DNA of 6,274 nucleotides from Acidobacteriota bacterium (GTDB lineage Bacteria; Acidobacteriota; Terriglobia; UBA7540): assembly GCA_021780055.1 (NCBI GenBank), contig JAJXZM010000029.1, forward strand, positions 1-6,274. The letters run 5' to 3'. A program made the translations under genes and the position numbers. Shown here in pieces: positions 1 through 6,274 of this stretch. How positions within the stretch are numbered: the stretch's first letter is position 1; every line of letters starts with the position of its first letter. The notes under the pieces are model-generated. The model did not search any database, was not told the origin of the DNA, and worked only from the letters and a program-made list of their open reading frames with translations.

Positions 1-1980
1 GTCCTGTTGCTGCCGGCACTGGCCCATGCGCAAAGCAGCGTTGTGGCTGTCACCAACAGGACCACTTACAATGTTGGCTCGGAAGTCCTGATGCGGCTGG
101 TTCAGGCTCCCGGTGCATCGCTGACCGGCAACATGGTTTTTTCAGCGAAGGTGCGCTATGCTGGCGACTCCCACGCGGTATACACGACTCCGGCCTCGCA
201 AGTTTGGACGTCTCCATCCGGGTCGGCCACGAGTTCCGATTCACTTCTCTGGAAAATTCCCGCGGAGGCCCGCACGGGGCGTTACGAGATTGACCTGCTT
301 GGCTACGATCGGATCTCTGGAGAGATTTTGGTCAAGGCGCACGATGGCGGCTCATTCGCCGTTCATCGCAAGCTGGTTAGGATTGAGCGCATCAGCCTGG
401 GAAAAACTTTCTACGTAACGGGCGATCATGTCGAGTGCGACATCACTTTGAAAAACCTGACGGATCAGCCCCTCGACGGTCTTCAGGTTGAGTTTTCAAA
501 TCGCTACTGGCCTTGGATCGCCGGTCCTGCGCAACAGGCGGCTGCGAGCATCGTGACTTTGAGGAAGGACTTTGACCTTGCACCCGGCGCGGAACAGACC
601 ATTCACTCCAGCGACGCCGCAGTAGCCGGCAAAGTCAGCCAACCGACTATCCATCAATACGGCGCAGTGGTGTGGGACCGCGACCGAAAGAACGTTCTTG
701 ATATTGCCTTCAGTAAACTGGTGCTGATCCGGCCGGCCGGCATGACTTCGCCCGAGCCTTATCCCTTGCAGTACACCTATTCTGAACTGAGCGACGTCGA
801 TACCAAAGACTACCGGCACTTCTATCCTCCGGGCATTAATGCCGGGGCGATCCATTTCGACGCCAGCCACACCATGTACATGCCGGGACAGAATGCGGCC
901 ATTCATTTTTCCATCGCGAATCCCGGCACGGTTGCCTGGAAACAGGTTACCACTGAGGCCCTGTTGCTGGATCCGGACGGAAAACCCATTGAAAAAAAGC
1001 TTGTCGCCAGCCGGCTGGAAATTTCGCCGGGCACGGCTCCTGCGAATGAGTCGGTAACGTTTGCTCTTCCCGCGGGTCCGGCGGGCCTTTACCGTGCAGA
1101 AGTCGCCCTAAGTGATGCCAGTGGAAACACGGTGGCCGAAAATAATCTTGAACTGGGAGTGAATCCGCTGCCCAAATCGATCATGATTTTCTGCGCGCAC
1201 GAGGACGACGAGGGCGGCTGGGCCGGATTGATCCGGGCGGCCATTGAGAACCACATCCCAATCCATTTTGTTTACTTTACCAGTGGCGACGCGGGGTCCT
1301 GCGACCTTTATTACGAGCACTCGTGCAATCCTGCTGAGGCATTGAATTTTGGCACACTGCGCATGGATGAAACCCGAGCCGTCCTGGGCCACATGGGCGT
1401 GCCGAAGGACGATATCTACTTTCTGGGACTGCCCGATGGTGGATCCGGCGAAATCTGGTACAACCATCCAGACCCTGCCCATCCCTACCTGTCGGTCCTG
1501 TTGGCTTCTGATCACACGCCCTATCCGAATGTTTTTGAGCCCAACCTTCCCTTTGCGCGCGAGTCTGTTGTGGCAGCTGTGAAAAAACTCTTAAAGGAAT
1601 TTCATCCGGAAGTAGTTGTGACGGCCCATCCGCCGTCCGAAGGTCACATTGATCATATTGTGAACAACTATTTTGTAGTGAGGGCGCTTCAGGAGATGGT
1701 CCGCGCGAAGGAACTTTCGCCGCAAAGCATTAAGCTCTATGTCGATAGAGTCTACAACCCGAAGACGATTCCTTCGACTCCGTATCATTATTCAGAACAC
1801 GTTCTGTTTGTTTCCGGCGAGGTGATGGCGCTCCACCAGGAGGCGAACTGGTACTATCAATCACAGGGCGGCAATCGCGCGCAAGGGCATCTTCGAGACT
1901 TCAACACGCTTCCGCGCAGAATTGTCTACCGCCAGGTGTTAGACTGGAATGAGCACCAGGGATGGAATTCGAAACCATGA
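1..1980 (+). CDS. Exported multidomain PIG-L/LmbE-family deacetylase-like protein (5' end cut off)
   Basis: The frame is open from base 1, so the true start lies upstream; the TTG at 7 falls inside a hydrophobic stretch (VLLLPALAHA-Q) that looks like the end of a Sec signal peptide with an AHA cleavage site. Numbering from that TTG, residues about 12-390 are beta-rich, Gly/Pro-containing sequence that reads as roughly three Ig/macroglobulin-like domains (about 12-121, 124-243, 281-388). Residues about 390-657 match the PIG-L/LmbE fold: a hydrophobic strand leads into AHEDDE (H398, D400, D401), then SGDAG (427-430), RMDE (452-455) and GHIDH (546-550). H398, D401 and H547 or H550 are the likely zinc and catalytic residues. 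The family removes acetyl groups from N-acetylglucosamine-type substrates (GlcNAc-PI, mycothiol and bacillithiol precursors); the substrate here is unknown. The usual HPDD motif has Glu in place of Pro. C432 and C440 could form a disulfide outside the cytoplasm. Family confidence is high; function is inference. Confidence 0.85.
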   Translation, partial: VLLLPALAHAQSSVVAVTNRTTYNVGSEVLMRLVQAPGASLTGNMVFSAKVRYAGDSHAVYTTPASQVWTSPSGSATSSDSLLWKIPAEARTGRYEIDLLGYDRISGEILVKAHDGGSFAVHRKLVRIERISLGKTFYVTGDHVECDITLKNLTDQPLDGLQVEFSNRYWPWIAGPAQQAAASIVTLRKDFDLAPGAEQTIHSSDAAVAGKVSQPTIHQYGAVVWDRDRKNVLDIAFSKLVLIRPAGMTSPEPYPLQYTYSELSDVDTKDYRHFYPPGINAGAIHFDASHTMYMPGQNAAIHFSIANPGTVAWKQVTTEALLLDPDGKPIEKKLVASRLEISPGTAPANESVTFALPAGPAGLYRAEVALSDASGNTVAENNLELGVNPLPKSIMIFCAHEDDEGGWAGLIRAAIENHIPIHFVYFTSGDAGSCDLYYEHSCNPAEALNFGTLRMDETRAVLGHMGVPKDDIYFLGLPDGGSGEIWYNHPDPAHPYLSVLLASDHTPYPNVFEPNLPFARESVVAAVKKLLKEFHPEVVVTAHPPSEGHIDHIVNNYFVVRALQEMVRAKELSPQSIKLYVDRVYNPKTIPSTPYHYSEHVLFVSGEVMALHQEANWYYQSQGGNRAQGHLRDFNTLPRRIVYRQVLDWNEHQGWNSKP

Positions 1981-2007
1981 ATCGAGTTTTTGACATATCG
2001 AAGAAAG

Positions 2008-2013
2008 AAAAGG
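2008..2013 (+). promoter_or_regulatory. Ribosome binding site of the zinc-ribbon membrane protein gene
   Basis: An AAAAGG purine run lies six bases before the ATG at 2020. It supports that ATG over the in-frame TTG at 1990, which would place this site inside the coding region and has no comparable signal in front of it. Confidence 0.5.
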
Positions 2014-2019
2014 CCTGCG

Positions 2020-2727
2020 ATGGCTGATTTCCCCGGAGAAACTATTCTGCACCCTTCAGCCGCCTTTCCGGACGAGCCCTTTTCGTGTCCTCATTGCGGC
2101 CAGATGCTGGCCCCGTCGGTCAGAATATGCCCTTCCTGTAAAAGCGCCATTGACCCGAAGGACATTGTGCGTCCGGCGGAAGTGGTTGTACCCGTCGTCG
2201 AACCGGTGGTTCTTCCGCCACCCGCGCCTGAGTACGCTCGATTTTCGTGGGGCATCTTTTTCGCAACCCTTGGAATCTGGCTGATGGTTGGGTTGTTCAC
2301 TGAAAGTTTGCTGGGTGCCGAAAAGGGGCAGTTCGTACTCGGCGCAGTGGTGGTTCTGTCTTCATTGTGGGTGATGCGGGATGCGCGTCAGCACAACATC
2401 CCCAAGCCGCTCCGGTGGAGTCTCGGCTCGTTGCTCCTGTGGATTGTTATATTCCCCTGGTACCTGTCCCGGCGAAGAACTCCGAATGCAGAATGCCCTT
2501 TTATTGAAGGTGAAACTGGCAGGGTCGCCCGTACCCTCCTCTTTATCCTGCTGATCTTTTTCCTGCTCAGCGTCCTGATGCTGCTGATCAGAGGCCCGCA
2601 GAAGCCTTCTCCAAAAGCACCTGACACGAATGGCGTCTCCGCACCTGCCGGCAAGATTGCGGCCCTCACGGGTTCCTTCGCTGTTCAGGCGGCGACCAGA
2701 GCCCCGTCAGAAGCCTCGCAGACATAG
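2020..2727 (+). CDS. Zinc-ribbon membrane protein, function unknown
   Basis: I do not recognise a named family. The 235-residue product starts at the ATG at 2020, which has a purine-rich site six bases upstream; an in-frame TTG at 1990 would add ten residues (MTYRRKKRPA) and is less likely. Residues 23-40 hold two CPxC pairs (C23, C26, C37, C40), a compact zinc ribbon of the type found at the N terminus of many bacterial membrane proteins. A Val/Pro-rich linker (about 51-72) follows, then four hydrophobic segments at about 75-94, 103-119, 133-149 and 172-190. The third has an LLLWIVIFPWYLSRR pattern. The tail (191-235) is polar, rich in Pro, Ala and Ser. There is no signal peptide, so the ribbon is probably cytoplasmic. 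The gene begins 39 bases after the PIG-L gene and is probably cotranscribed with it. Its last 13 codons or so lie antisense to the end of galK. The call of a real membrane protein is firm; its role is unknown. Confidence 0.8.
   Translation: MADFPGETILHPSAAFPDEPFSCPHCGQMLAPSVRICPSCKSAIDPKDIVRPAEVVVPVVEPVVLPPPAPEYARFSWGIFFATLGIWLMVGLFTESLLGAEKGQFVLGAVVVLSSLWVMRDARQHNIPKPLRWSLGSLLLWIVIFPWYLSRRRTPNAECPFIEGETGRVARTLLFILLIFFLLSVLMLLIRGPQKPSPKAPDTNGVSAPAGKIAALTGSFAVQAATRAPSEASQT
2685..2727. other. Convergent 3' overlap of galK and the zinc-ribbon gene
   Basis: The rightward gene stops with TAG at 2725-2727 and the leftward galK stops with TGA whose complement is at 2685-2687, so 43 bases encode both C termini on opposite strands. 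No hairpin followed by a T-run was seen on either strand around this junction, so how the two transcripts end is not apparent. Confidence 0.85.
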
Positions 2728-3827
2728 GCCTCCGCGTTGAGTCCTGTCGCTTTCTTGTAGCCTTCTCTCACCGCGTCCGCGAACGGTTCTGCAGCGTCAG
2801 CGAGAACCAGGTTGACGGTGCATCCACCGAAGCCTGCTCCGGTCATTCGCGCGCCCAGAACACCGGGCTGCTTGAGCGCAAGTTCCACCAGAACGTCAAG
2901 TTCCCTGCAACTGACCTCGTAGTCGTCGCGCAGGCTCTCATGGGAAGCGACCATCAGCCTGCCGAAGCTTTCCAGATCGCCGTGCTCCAGATCTTTGACG
3001 GCCTTCAGCACCCGGTTGTTCTCGCTTACCACGTGGCGCGCCCTCCTCATCAGAATCTCGCTCAGGCTGGGGCTTGCGACTTCCAGGTCTGTCAGGTCGA
3101 CCTCGCGCAGCGACTTGACCGCCAGCCCGGTGGTCCCAATTTGCGCCACGGCCTGGCGGCATTGATTCAGGCGAATTTCGTATTCTGAGGTGGCCAGCGC
3201 ACGCCGGACACCTGAATAGCAAACCACGATCTTGACGCGAGGGGACAAGGGGACATAGCGGTAAGAAAGGTCGCGGCAATCGAGGAACAGGGCGTGGTTG
3301 CGCTTCCCCAGCGCGCACGCAAACTGATCCATGATTCCGCAGGGCACATTGACAAACTCGTTCTCGGCACGCCGCGCCAGGCGGATGGCTTCCACTGGTC
3401 CGAGTTCGATTTCGAACAGTCGCATGGCCAGCGCCACTGCGCCCACCTCAACCGCTGCCGAAGAGCTGAGCCCGGCTTCGCGCGGCACGTTTCCGCCAAA
3501 GGCGATGTCAGCGCCCGCCAGCCGGTGACCCTCTTCCTGCAAGAACTTGAGCACGCCGCGCAGGTAATTGCTCCAGGAATGCCGGTCGTCCTTTTCAATC
3601 GCGTCCACACTGAACTCGACCTCGTCCTGGAAGTCGATCGAGTAAGCGTGAATAATTTTGTCACGGCGGCGGCGGGCGCCGAATTCGATTGCGCGGTCAA
3701 TCGCCGCGGGAAGCACATAGCCGTCGTTGTAATCCGTATGCTCCCCAATCAGGTTTACGCGCCCTGGCGAGCGGGCAATTACTTCGGGCGGTGTTCCGTA
3801 TATCTCTTGAAAGGATTGCTTGATCAT
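2685..3827 (-). CDS. galK: Galactokinase
   Basis: GalK phosphorylates D-galactose with ATP to galactose-1-phosphate, the entry step of the Leloir pathway, in the cytoplasm. The 380-residue product has normal family length and all GHMP-kinase landmarks: the galactokinase signature GRVNLIGEHTDY at 22-33, the nucleotide-binding loop GLSSSAA at 119-125, CGIMDQF with the catalytic Asp at 167, and the C-terminal GARMTGAGFGGCTV at 325-338. By comparison with human GALK1, R23 and D167 are the catalytic pair, and E29, H30, D32 and Y216 contact the sugar. The ATG at 3825-3827 has an AGGAAG site six bases upstream, which fixes the start. The gene lies 25 bases after galT on the same strand and is the last gene of the leftward series. 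Its final codons overlap the end of the rightward zinc-ribbon gene by 43 bases. No key residue is missing. Confidence 0.97.
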   Translation of the reverse strand: MIKQSFQEIYGTPPEVIARSPGRVNLIGEHTDYNDGYVLPAAIDRAIEFGARRRRDKIIHAYSIDFQDEVEFSVDAIEKDDRHSWSNYLRGVLKFLQEEGHRLAGADIAFGGNVPREAGLSSSAAVEVGAVALAMRLFEIELGPVEAIRLARRAENEFVNVPCGIMDQFACALGKRNHALFLDCRDLSYRYVPLSPRVKIVVCYSGVRRALATSEYEIRLNQCRQAVAQIGTTGLAVKSLREVDLTDLEVASPSLSEILMRRARHVVSENNRVLKAVKDLEHGDLESFGRLMVASHESLRDDYEVSCRELDVLVELALKQPGVLGARMTGAGFGGCTVNLVLADAAEPFADAVREGYKKATGLNAEAYVCEASDGALVAA

Positions 3828-3833
3828 TGTGTG

Positions 3834-3839
3834 CTTCCT
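3834..3839 (-). promoter_or_regulatory. galK ribosome binding site
   Basis: On the minus strand AGGAAG stands six bases before the galK ATG, inside the 25-base gap after galT. It is the clearest Shine-Dalgarno sequence in the leftward gene series and suggests that galK is initiated independently rather than by coupling to galT. Confidence 0.7.
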
Positions 3840-3852
3840 GGGCTAGGGACAA

Positions 3853-4821
3853 TCAGCCAACCTCACGAAGTGTTTTCGGCGCTACCCGGCGCAACTCGCG
3901 CGCCTTTTCCTCAGCCACCGAATCATTCAGAAATGTTCCGGCGCCTGTTTCCACGCTAGCCAGATATTTCAGTTTTTCCTTGCTGCGGTGCGGCGGGTAA
4001 AACTCGATGTGGAAATGGTAATACGGGTGCCGGCCGCGCACGGGCGCCTGGTGCAGCAGCATCATGTACGGGAACGACATGTGGAACAGGTTGTCGTACT
4101 TCAGGGTTACCCACTTCAGCATTTCCGCCAAGGCCTTTTCCTCTGAGGCCTTGAACTCGTCGAGCGCGCCGACATGTCGCCGGGGATAAACATGTACTTC
4201 GTAGGGCCAGCGCGCGTAGAACGGAATAAAGGCTGTGAACGCACGGTTCTCCGCCACGATCCGCAGCTTCTGCCTGCGCTCCTTTTGGAGAATGTCGCAG
4301 AACAGGCAACGGCGATGGCTGCGAAAGTGAGAGAGCGCGGCGGCAAGCTCCTTCTTGATAATGGGCGGGACCAGCGGCAGAGAATAAATCTGCCCGTGCG
4401 GGTGGGGCATGGTAACCCCGATCACTTCTCCCTTGTTCTCAAAAATCAGTACGTACTGAATCCCGGGCGTCGCCTTGAGTTCCTCAAACCTCTTGCGCCA
4501 GATTTTGACCAGCCGCGTCAGGTGCTCCACAGGAATCTGTGGGACGGAGGTGTTGTGGTCAGGGTGGTAAAGCACCACGTCACATTTGCCGTGTGATGGC
4601 CTGACGCGATAGAAATCGTCACCCTCGATGGCCGGAGGCTGGGCGGGAATGGTGAAGGCTGCAAAATCGTTGGGATAGATGTAGACGTCGTAGTTGTCCG
4701 GCACGCGGCCTGATCCTGGACAGAAAGGGCACCAGTCGTGCGGCATCTGGGGTCTGTTCTGACGATGCGATGCGGTGGAGACCCATTCGCGCACCGTCGG
4801 ATTCCATCGAAGCTCAGTCAT
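3853..4821 (-). CDS. galT: Galactose-1-phosphate uridylyltransferase
   Basis: GalT exchanges UMP between UDP-glucose and galactose-1-phosphate, giving UDP-galactose and glucose-1-phosphate. The 322-residue protein has the two-half HIT-type layout of the family. CPFC at 31-34 and H89 (in HPDHN) match metal ligands of the E. coli enzyme (C52, C55, H115). HPHGQ at 140-144 carries the nucleophile H142, which forms the uridylylated intermediate, with H140 as a further metal ligand. In the second half, HFH at 269-271 corresponds to the second metal site. A second CxxC (C172, C175 in CLFCDI) opens that half. The length is somewhat below the roughly 350 residues of the E. coli protein. The ATG at 4819-4821 opens MTELRWNP, a typical GalT beginning, but no strong Shine-Dalgarno sequence precedes it. 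The gene follows mqnC after 48 bases and precedes galK by 25, so cotranscription is likely. Confidence 0.96.
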   Translation of the reverse strand: MTELRWNPTVREWVSTASHRQNRPQMPHDWCPFCPGSGRVPDNYDVYIYPNDFAAFTIPAQPPAIEGDDFYRVRPSHGKCDVVLYHPDHNTSVPQIPVEHLTRLVKIWRKRFEELKATPGIQYVLIFENKGEVIGVTMPHPHGQIYSLPLVPPIIKKELAAALSHFRSHRRCLFCDILQKERRQKLRIVAENRAFTAFIPFYARWPYEVHVYPRRHVGALDEFKASEEKALAEMLKWVTLKYDNLFHMSFPYMMLLHQAPVRGRHPYYHFHIEFYPPHRSKEKLKYLASVETGAGTFLNDSVAEEKARELRRVAPKTLREVG

Positions 4822-4869
4822 CAGCGTAGAGCCGCAGGCAGCACCCGATTGGCCGTTCGCGAGGCTGTC

Positions 4870-5907
4870 TCAATTCAGGAAATAATTGCGATAAAGCGTG
4901 TCACGCTTGACGGGGCGAAAGCCGGCGTCACGAATCATCCGGCGAAGCTTTTCTTCGGAAGAGGTGCGCCCGCATCCCGCAGCGGAGACAACATTTTCCT
5001 CTATCAGTATGCTTCCAACATCGTTGCCGCCAAAACGCAGGGCAACCTGGCAAACCTTGTGGCCGGGAGTCAGCCAGGACGCCTGGACGTTCAGAATGTT
5101 ATCCAGATACAGGCGGCTTACTGCCAGGGTCTTCAGGTATTCCACCGCTGTAACTTCTTCCTTGATGAAGCGCCCAAGTGAGGTGTTTTCCCGCTGGAAG
5201 AACCATGGAATAAAGGCGGTGAAGCCGCCCGTTTCTTCCTGGAGCCGGCGAACGCGCTCCAGGTGCGCGATACGATGTTGAAAGGTCTCTCCGCAGCCGA
5301 ACATCATGGTGGCGGTCGTACGCATACCCAGCTTGTGCGCCTCACGGTGGACAGAAAGCCATTCTTCGGTGCTGCATTTCAGGCGTGCGATCCGTTGCCG
5401 CACTTCGTCGTCCAGAATTTCCGCGCCCGCGCCGGGGATGGAATCCAAGCCCGCATCCATCAGGCGCATCAGCGTGTCGCGGACGGTCAGGCCGCAAATC
5501 TCCGCGATGTTCAGGACCTCCGGCGCCGAAAGGCAGTGCAGATGAACCTGGGGATAACGGCGTTTGATGCTGGAGAGGAGGTTTTCGTAGTAATCGATTT
5601 TCAGGTCGGGATGCAGACCGCCCTGCATCAGGACGCCGGTGCCGCCCAGCGCAATGGTTTCCTCGATCTTCTGATAGATGGTTTCAATCGGCAGCACGTA
5701 TCCTTCCGGCGAGCCAACGGGCCGGTAAAAGGCGCAGAAAGAGCAGTACTCTGTGCAGATGTTGGTGTAATTAATGTTTCGGTCAATCTGATAGGAAACA
5801 ATATTGCCCGGATGAAGCCTTTTGCGCTGTGCATCGGCCTCCATGCCAACACCGATCATATCGTCTGTGCGCAACATTTCGAGGGCCTGTGCCTCTGTTA
5901 AACTCAT
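4870..5907 (-). CDS. mqnC: Cyclic dehypoxanthinylfutalosine synthase (radical SAM)
   Basis: MqnC cyclises dehypoxanthine futalosine in the futalosine pathway of menaquinone synthesis, using a 4Fe-4S cluster and S-adenosylmethionine. From the ATG at 5905-5907 the product has 345 residues, the usual size. The CTEYCSFC motif (C51, C55, C58) is the radical SAM CxxxCxxC cluster site, followed directly by AFYRP as in MqnC and MqnE. Further MqnC-like blocks are GGLHPDL, LDSIPGAGAEIL, TTATMMFGCGET, GGFTAFIPWFFQ and IEENVVSAAG. These favour MqnC over MqnE; CofG/CofH proteins are more distant relatives. The frame extends to a TTG at 5925, adding MQTGQR, but the ATG has a CAGGA site six bases upstream and is preferred. 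The gene lies 63 bases after the mqnA stop and 48 before galT. No key residue is missing. Confidence 0.95.
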   Translation of the reverse strand: MSLTEAQALEMLRTDDMIGVGMEADAQRKRLHPGNIVSYQIDRNINYTNICTEYCSFCAFYRPVGSPEGYVLPIETIYQKIEETIALGGTGVLMQGGLHPDLKIDYYENLLSSIKRRYPQVHLHCLSAPEVLNIAEICGLTVRDTLMRLMDAGLDSIPGAGAEILDDEVRQRIARLKCSTEEWLSVHREAHKLGMRTTATMMFGCGETFQHRIAHLERVRRLQEETGGFTAFIPWFFQRENTSLGRFIKEEVTAVEYLKTLAVSRLYLDNILNVQASWLTPGHKVCQVALRFGGNDVGSILIEENVVSAAGCGRTSSEEKLRRMIRDAGFRPVKRDTLYRNYFLN

Positions 5908-5913
5908 TCTTTG

Positions 5914-5918
5914 TCCTG
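5914..5918 (-). promoter_or_regulatory. mqnC ribosome binding site
   Basis: On the minus strand CAGGA stands six bases before the ATG at 5907. The in-frame TTG at 5925 would put this site inside the coding region, so the site decides the start in favour of the ATG. Confidence 0.6.
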
Positions 5919-5970
5919 TTTGCAAAACCGCCCGCTCAAAGTGCTTTCAGGGATTCGAACTATGCCTGTC

Positions 5971-6274
5971 CTAGGCAAACAGAATCTCTTTTTTCACGGG
6001 GATGACGCCGACCTCATGCGCAAGGCTGTAAAAAAGCTGCAAGCCCTCGCAGTTTTCCTCATTCAAAGAATAATCAATATTTTCTTTCAGGTAAACCTTC
6101 ACTGCCTCACGCGTCAGTCCCAGCCTGGGTGCGTACTCGTTTGCAATGTCGTCGATGTGCGCAAGGCCAAAGTCTCTGGATGCCTGAAAGTCCGCAACAA
6201 TGTTGCTGAGGATGGCGCCTTCGTGCCCGGCCCAGACCGCAAACACAAAAGGCAGTCCCGTAAACTTCTTCCAC
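5971..6274 (-). CDS. mqnA: Chorismate dehydratase, C-terminal part (5' end beyond window)
   Basis: MqnA dehydrates chorismate to 3-[(1-carboxyvinyl)oxy]benzoate, the first committed step of futalosine-type menaquinone synthesis. Only the last 100 codons are visible. The frame stays open to the window edge and reads WKKFTGLPFVFAVWAG, the characteristic block in the second lobe of MqnA (periplasmic-binding-protein-like fold). It continues through a helical region to YSLNEENCEGLQLFYSLAHEVG near the end, a segment typical of MqnA/MqnD relatives. The GTG at 6244-6246 is an internal Val codon of this block, not a start. The stop is TAG at 5971-5973. The next gene downstream is mqnC, which acts in the same pathway and supports MqnA over the related MqnD. 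About two thirds of the protein must lie outside the window. Confidence 0.9.
   Translation of the reverse strand, partial: WKKFTGLPFVFAVWAGHEGAILSNIVADFQASRDFGLAHIDDIANEYAPRLGLTREAVKVYLKENIDYSLNEENCEGLQLFYSLAHEVGVIPVKKEILFA

Noticed and set aside
1990..1995. TTGACA before the zinc-ribbon gene, matching a sigma-70 -35 box
   Set aside because: No -10-like sequence occurs at the right distance (about 2012-2019 is GC-rich and the coding region follows at once), so a promoter is not supported.
2640..2780. Possible bidirectional terminator at the convergent junction
   Set aside because: Only weak four- to five-pair stems such as GCCT...AGGC can be drawn, with no T-run on either strand.
3167..3748. 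193-codon leftward open frame inside galK in another frame
   Set aside because: It has the same strand but a different frame from galK and shows no domain. The galK frame carries all the conserved motifs throughout, so no frameshift is implied.
3294..3959. Long rightward open frame of 221 codons opposite galK
   Set aside because: It lies antisense to an unmistakable galactokinase, shows no recognisable domain, and is explained by the codon bias of the real gene. Similar shadows exist opposite mqnC (5263-5901) and galT (4174-4596).
5940..5970. Minus-strand AGTTCGAATCCCTG between mqnA and mqnC, resembling a tRNA T-loop or a phage attachment core
   Set aside because: The flanking bases do not form a proper five-pair T stem, and there is no acceptor or anticodon arm in the 63-base gap and no integrase nearby. 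It is best taken as a chance match.
5916..5982. Eight-base inverted repeat CTGTTTGC / GCAAACAG flanking the mqnA-mqnC gap
   Set aside because: The arms are short, about 51 bases apart, and one lies within the mqnA coding end. There is no T-run, so neither a terminator nor an operator can be supported.

Overview
The window looks like ordinary chromosomal DNA from a free-living bacterium of fairly high G+C (mid to upper fifties per cent, judged by eye). The futalosine menaquinone genes, a Leloir galactose pair and a large exported PIG-L protein would fit an acidobacterial genome (Acidobacteriota, Terriglobia-like). That placement is an inference from gene content and protein style; no marker gene proves it. 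There are no rRNA or tRNA genes, CRISPR arrays, insertion sequences or phage genes, and every stretch longer than about 65 bases is coding.

Layout: the left part (1-2727) is transcribed rightward. It holds the 3' portion of a gene for an exported protein with about three beta-rich domains followed by a PIG-L/LmbE-type deacetylase domain. After 39 bases comes a gene for a small membrane protein with an N-terminal four-cysteine zinc ribbon. The right part (2685-6274) is transcribed leftward as a tight series: mqnA (3' part only, cut by the window edge), mqnC, galT, galK, with gaps of 63, 48 and 25 bases. The two groups converge, and their last genes overlap by 43 bases at 2685-2727.

How the genes work together: MqnA (chorismate dehydratase) makes the first dedicated intermediate of the futalosine route to menaquinone, and MqnC (radical SAM cyclic dehypoxanthinylfutalosine synthase) acts later in the same route. 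GalT and GalK carry out two steps of galactose use (galactose to galactose-1-phosphate, then uridylyl exchange with UDP-glucose). The spacing suggests that all four share a transcript, although the pathways have no obvious biochemical link. The remaining pathway genes (mqnB, mqnD, mqnE, galE) are not in the window. No promoter or convincing rho-independent terminator was found.

Nothing here amounts to a clearly new biological system. The points worth a second look are the mqn-gal linkage, the multidomain exported PIG-L protein with a variant metal motif, the unassigned zinc-ribbon membrane protein, and the convergent coding overlap.
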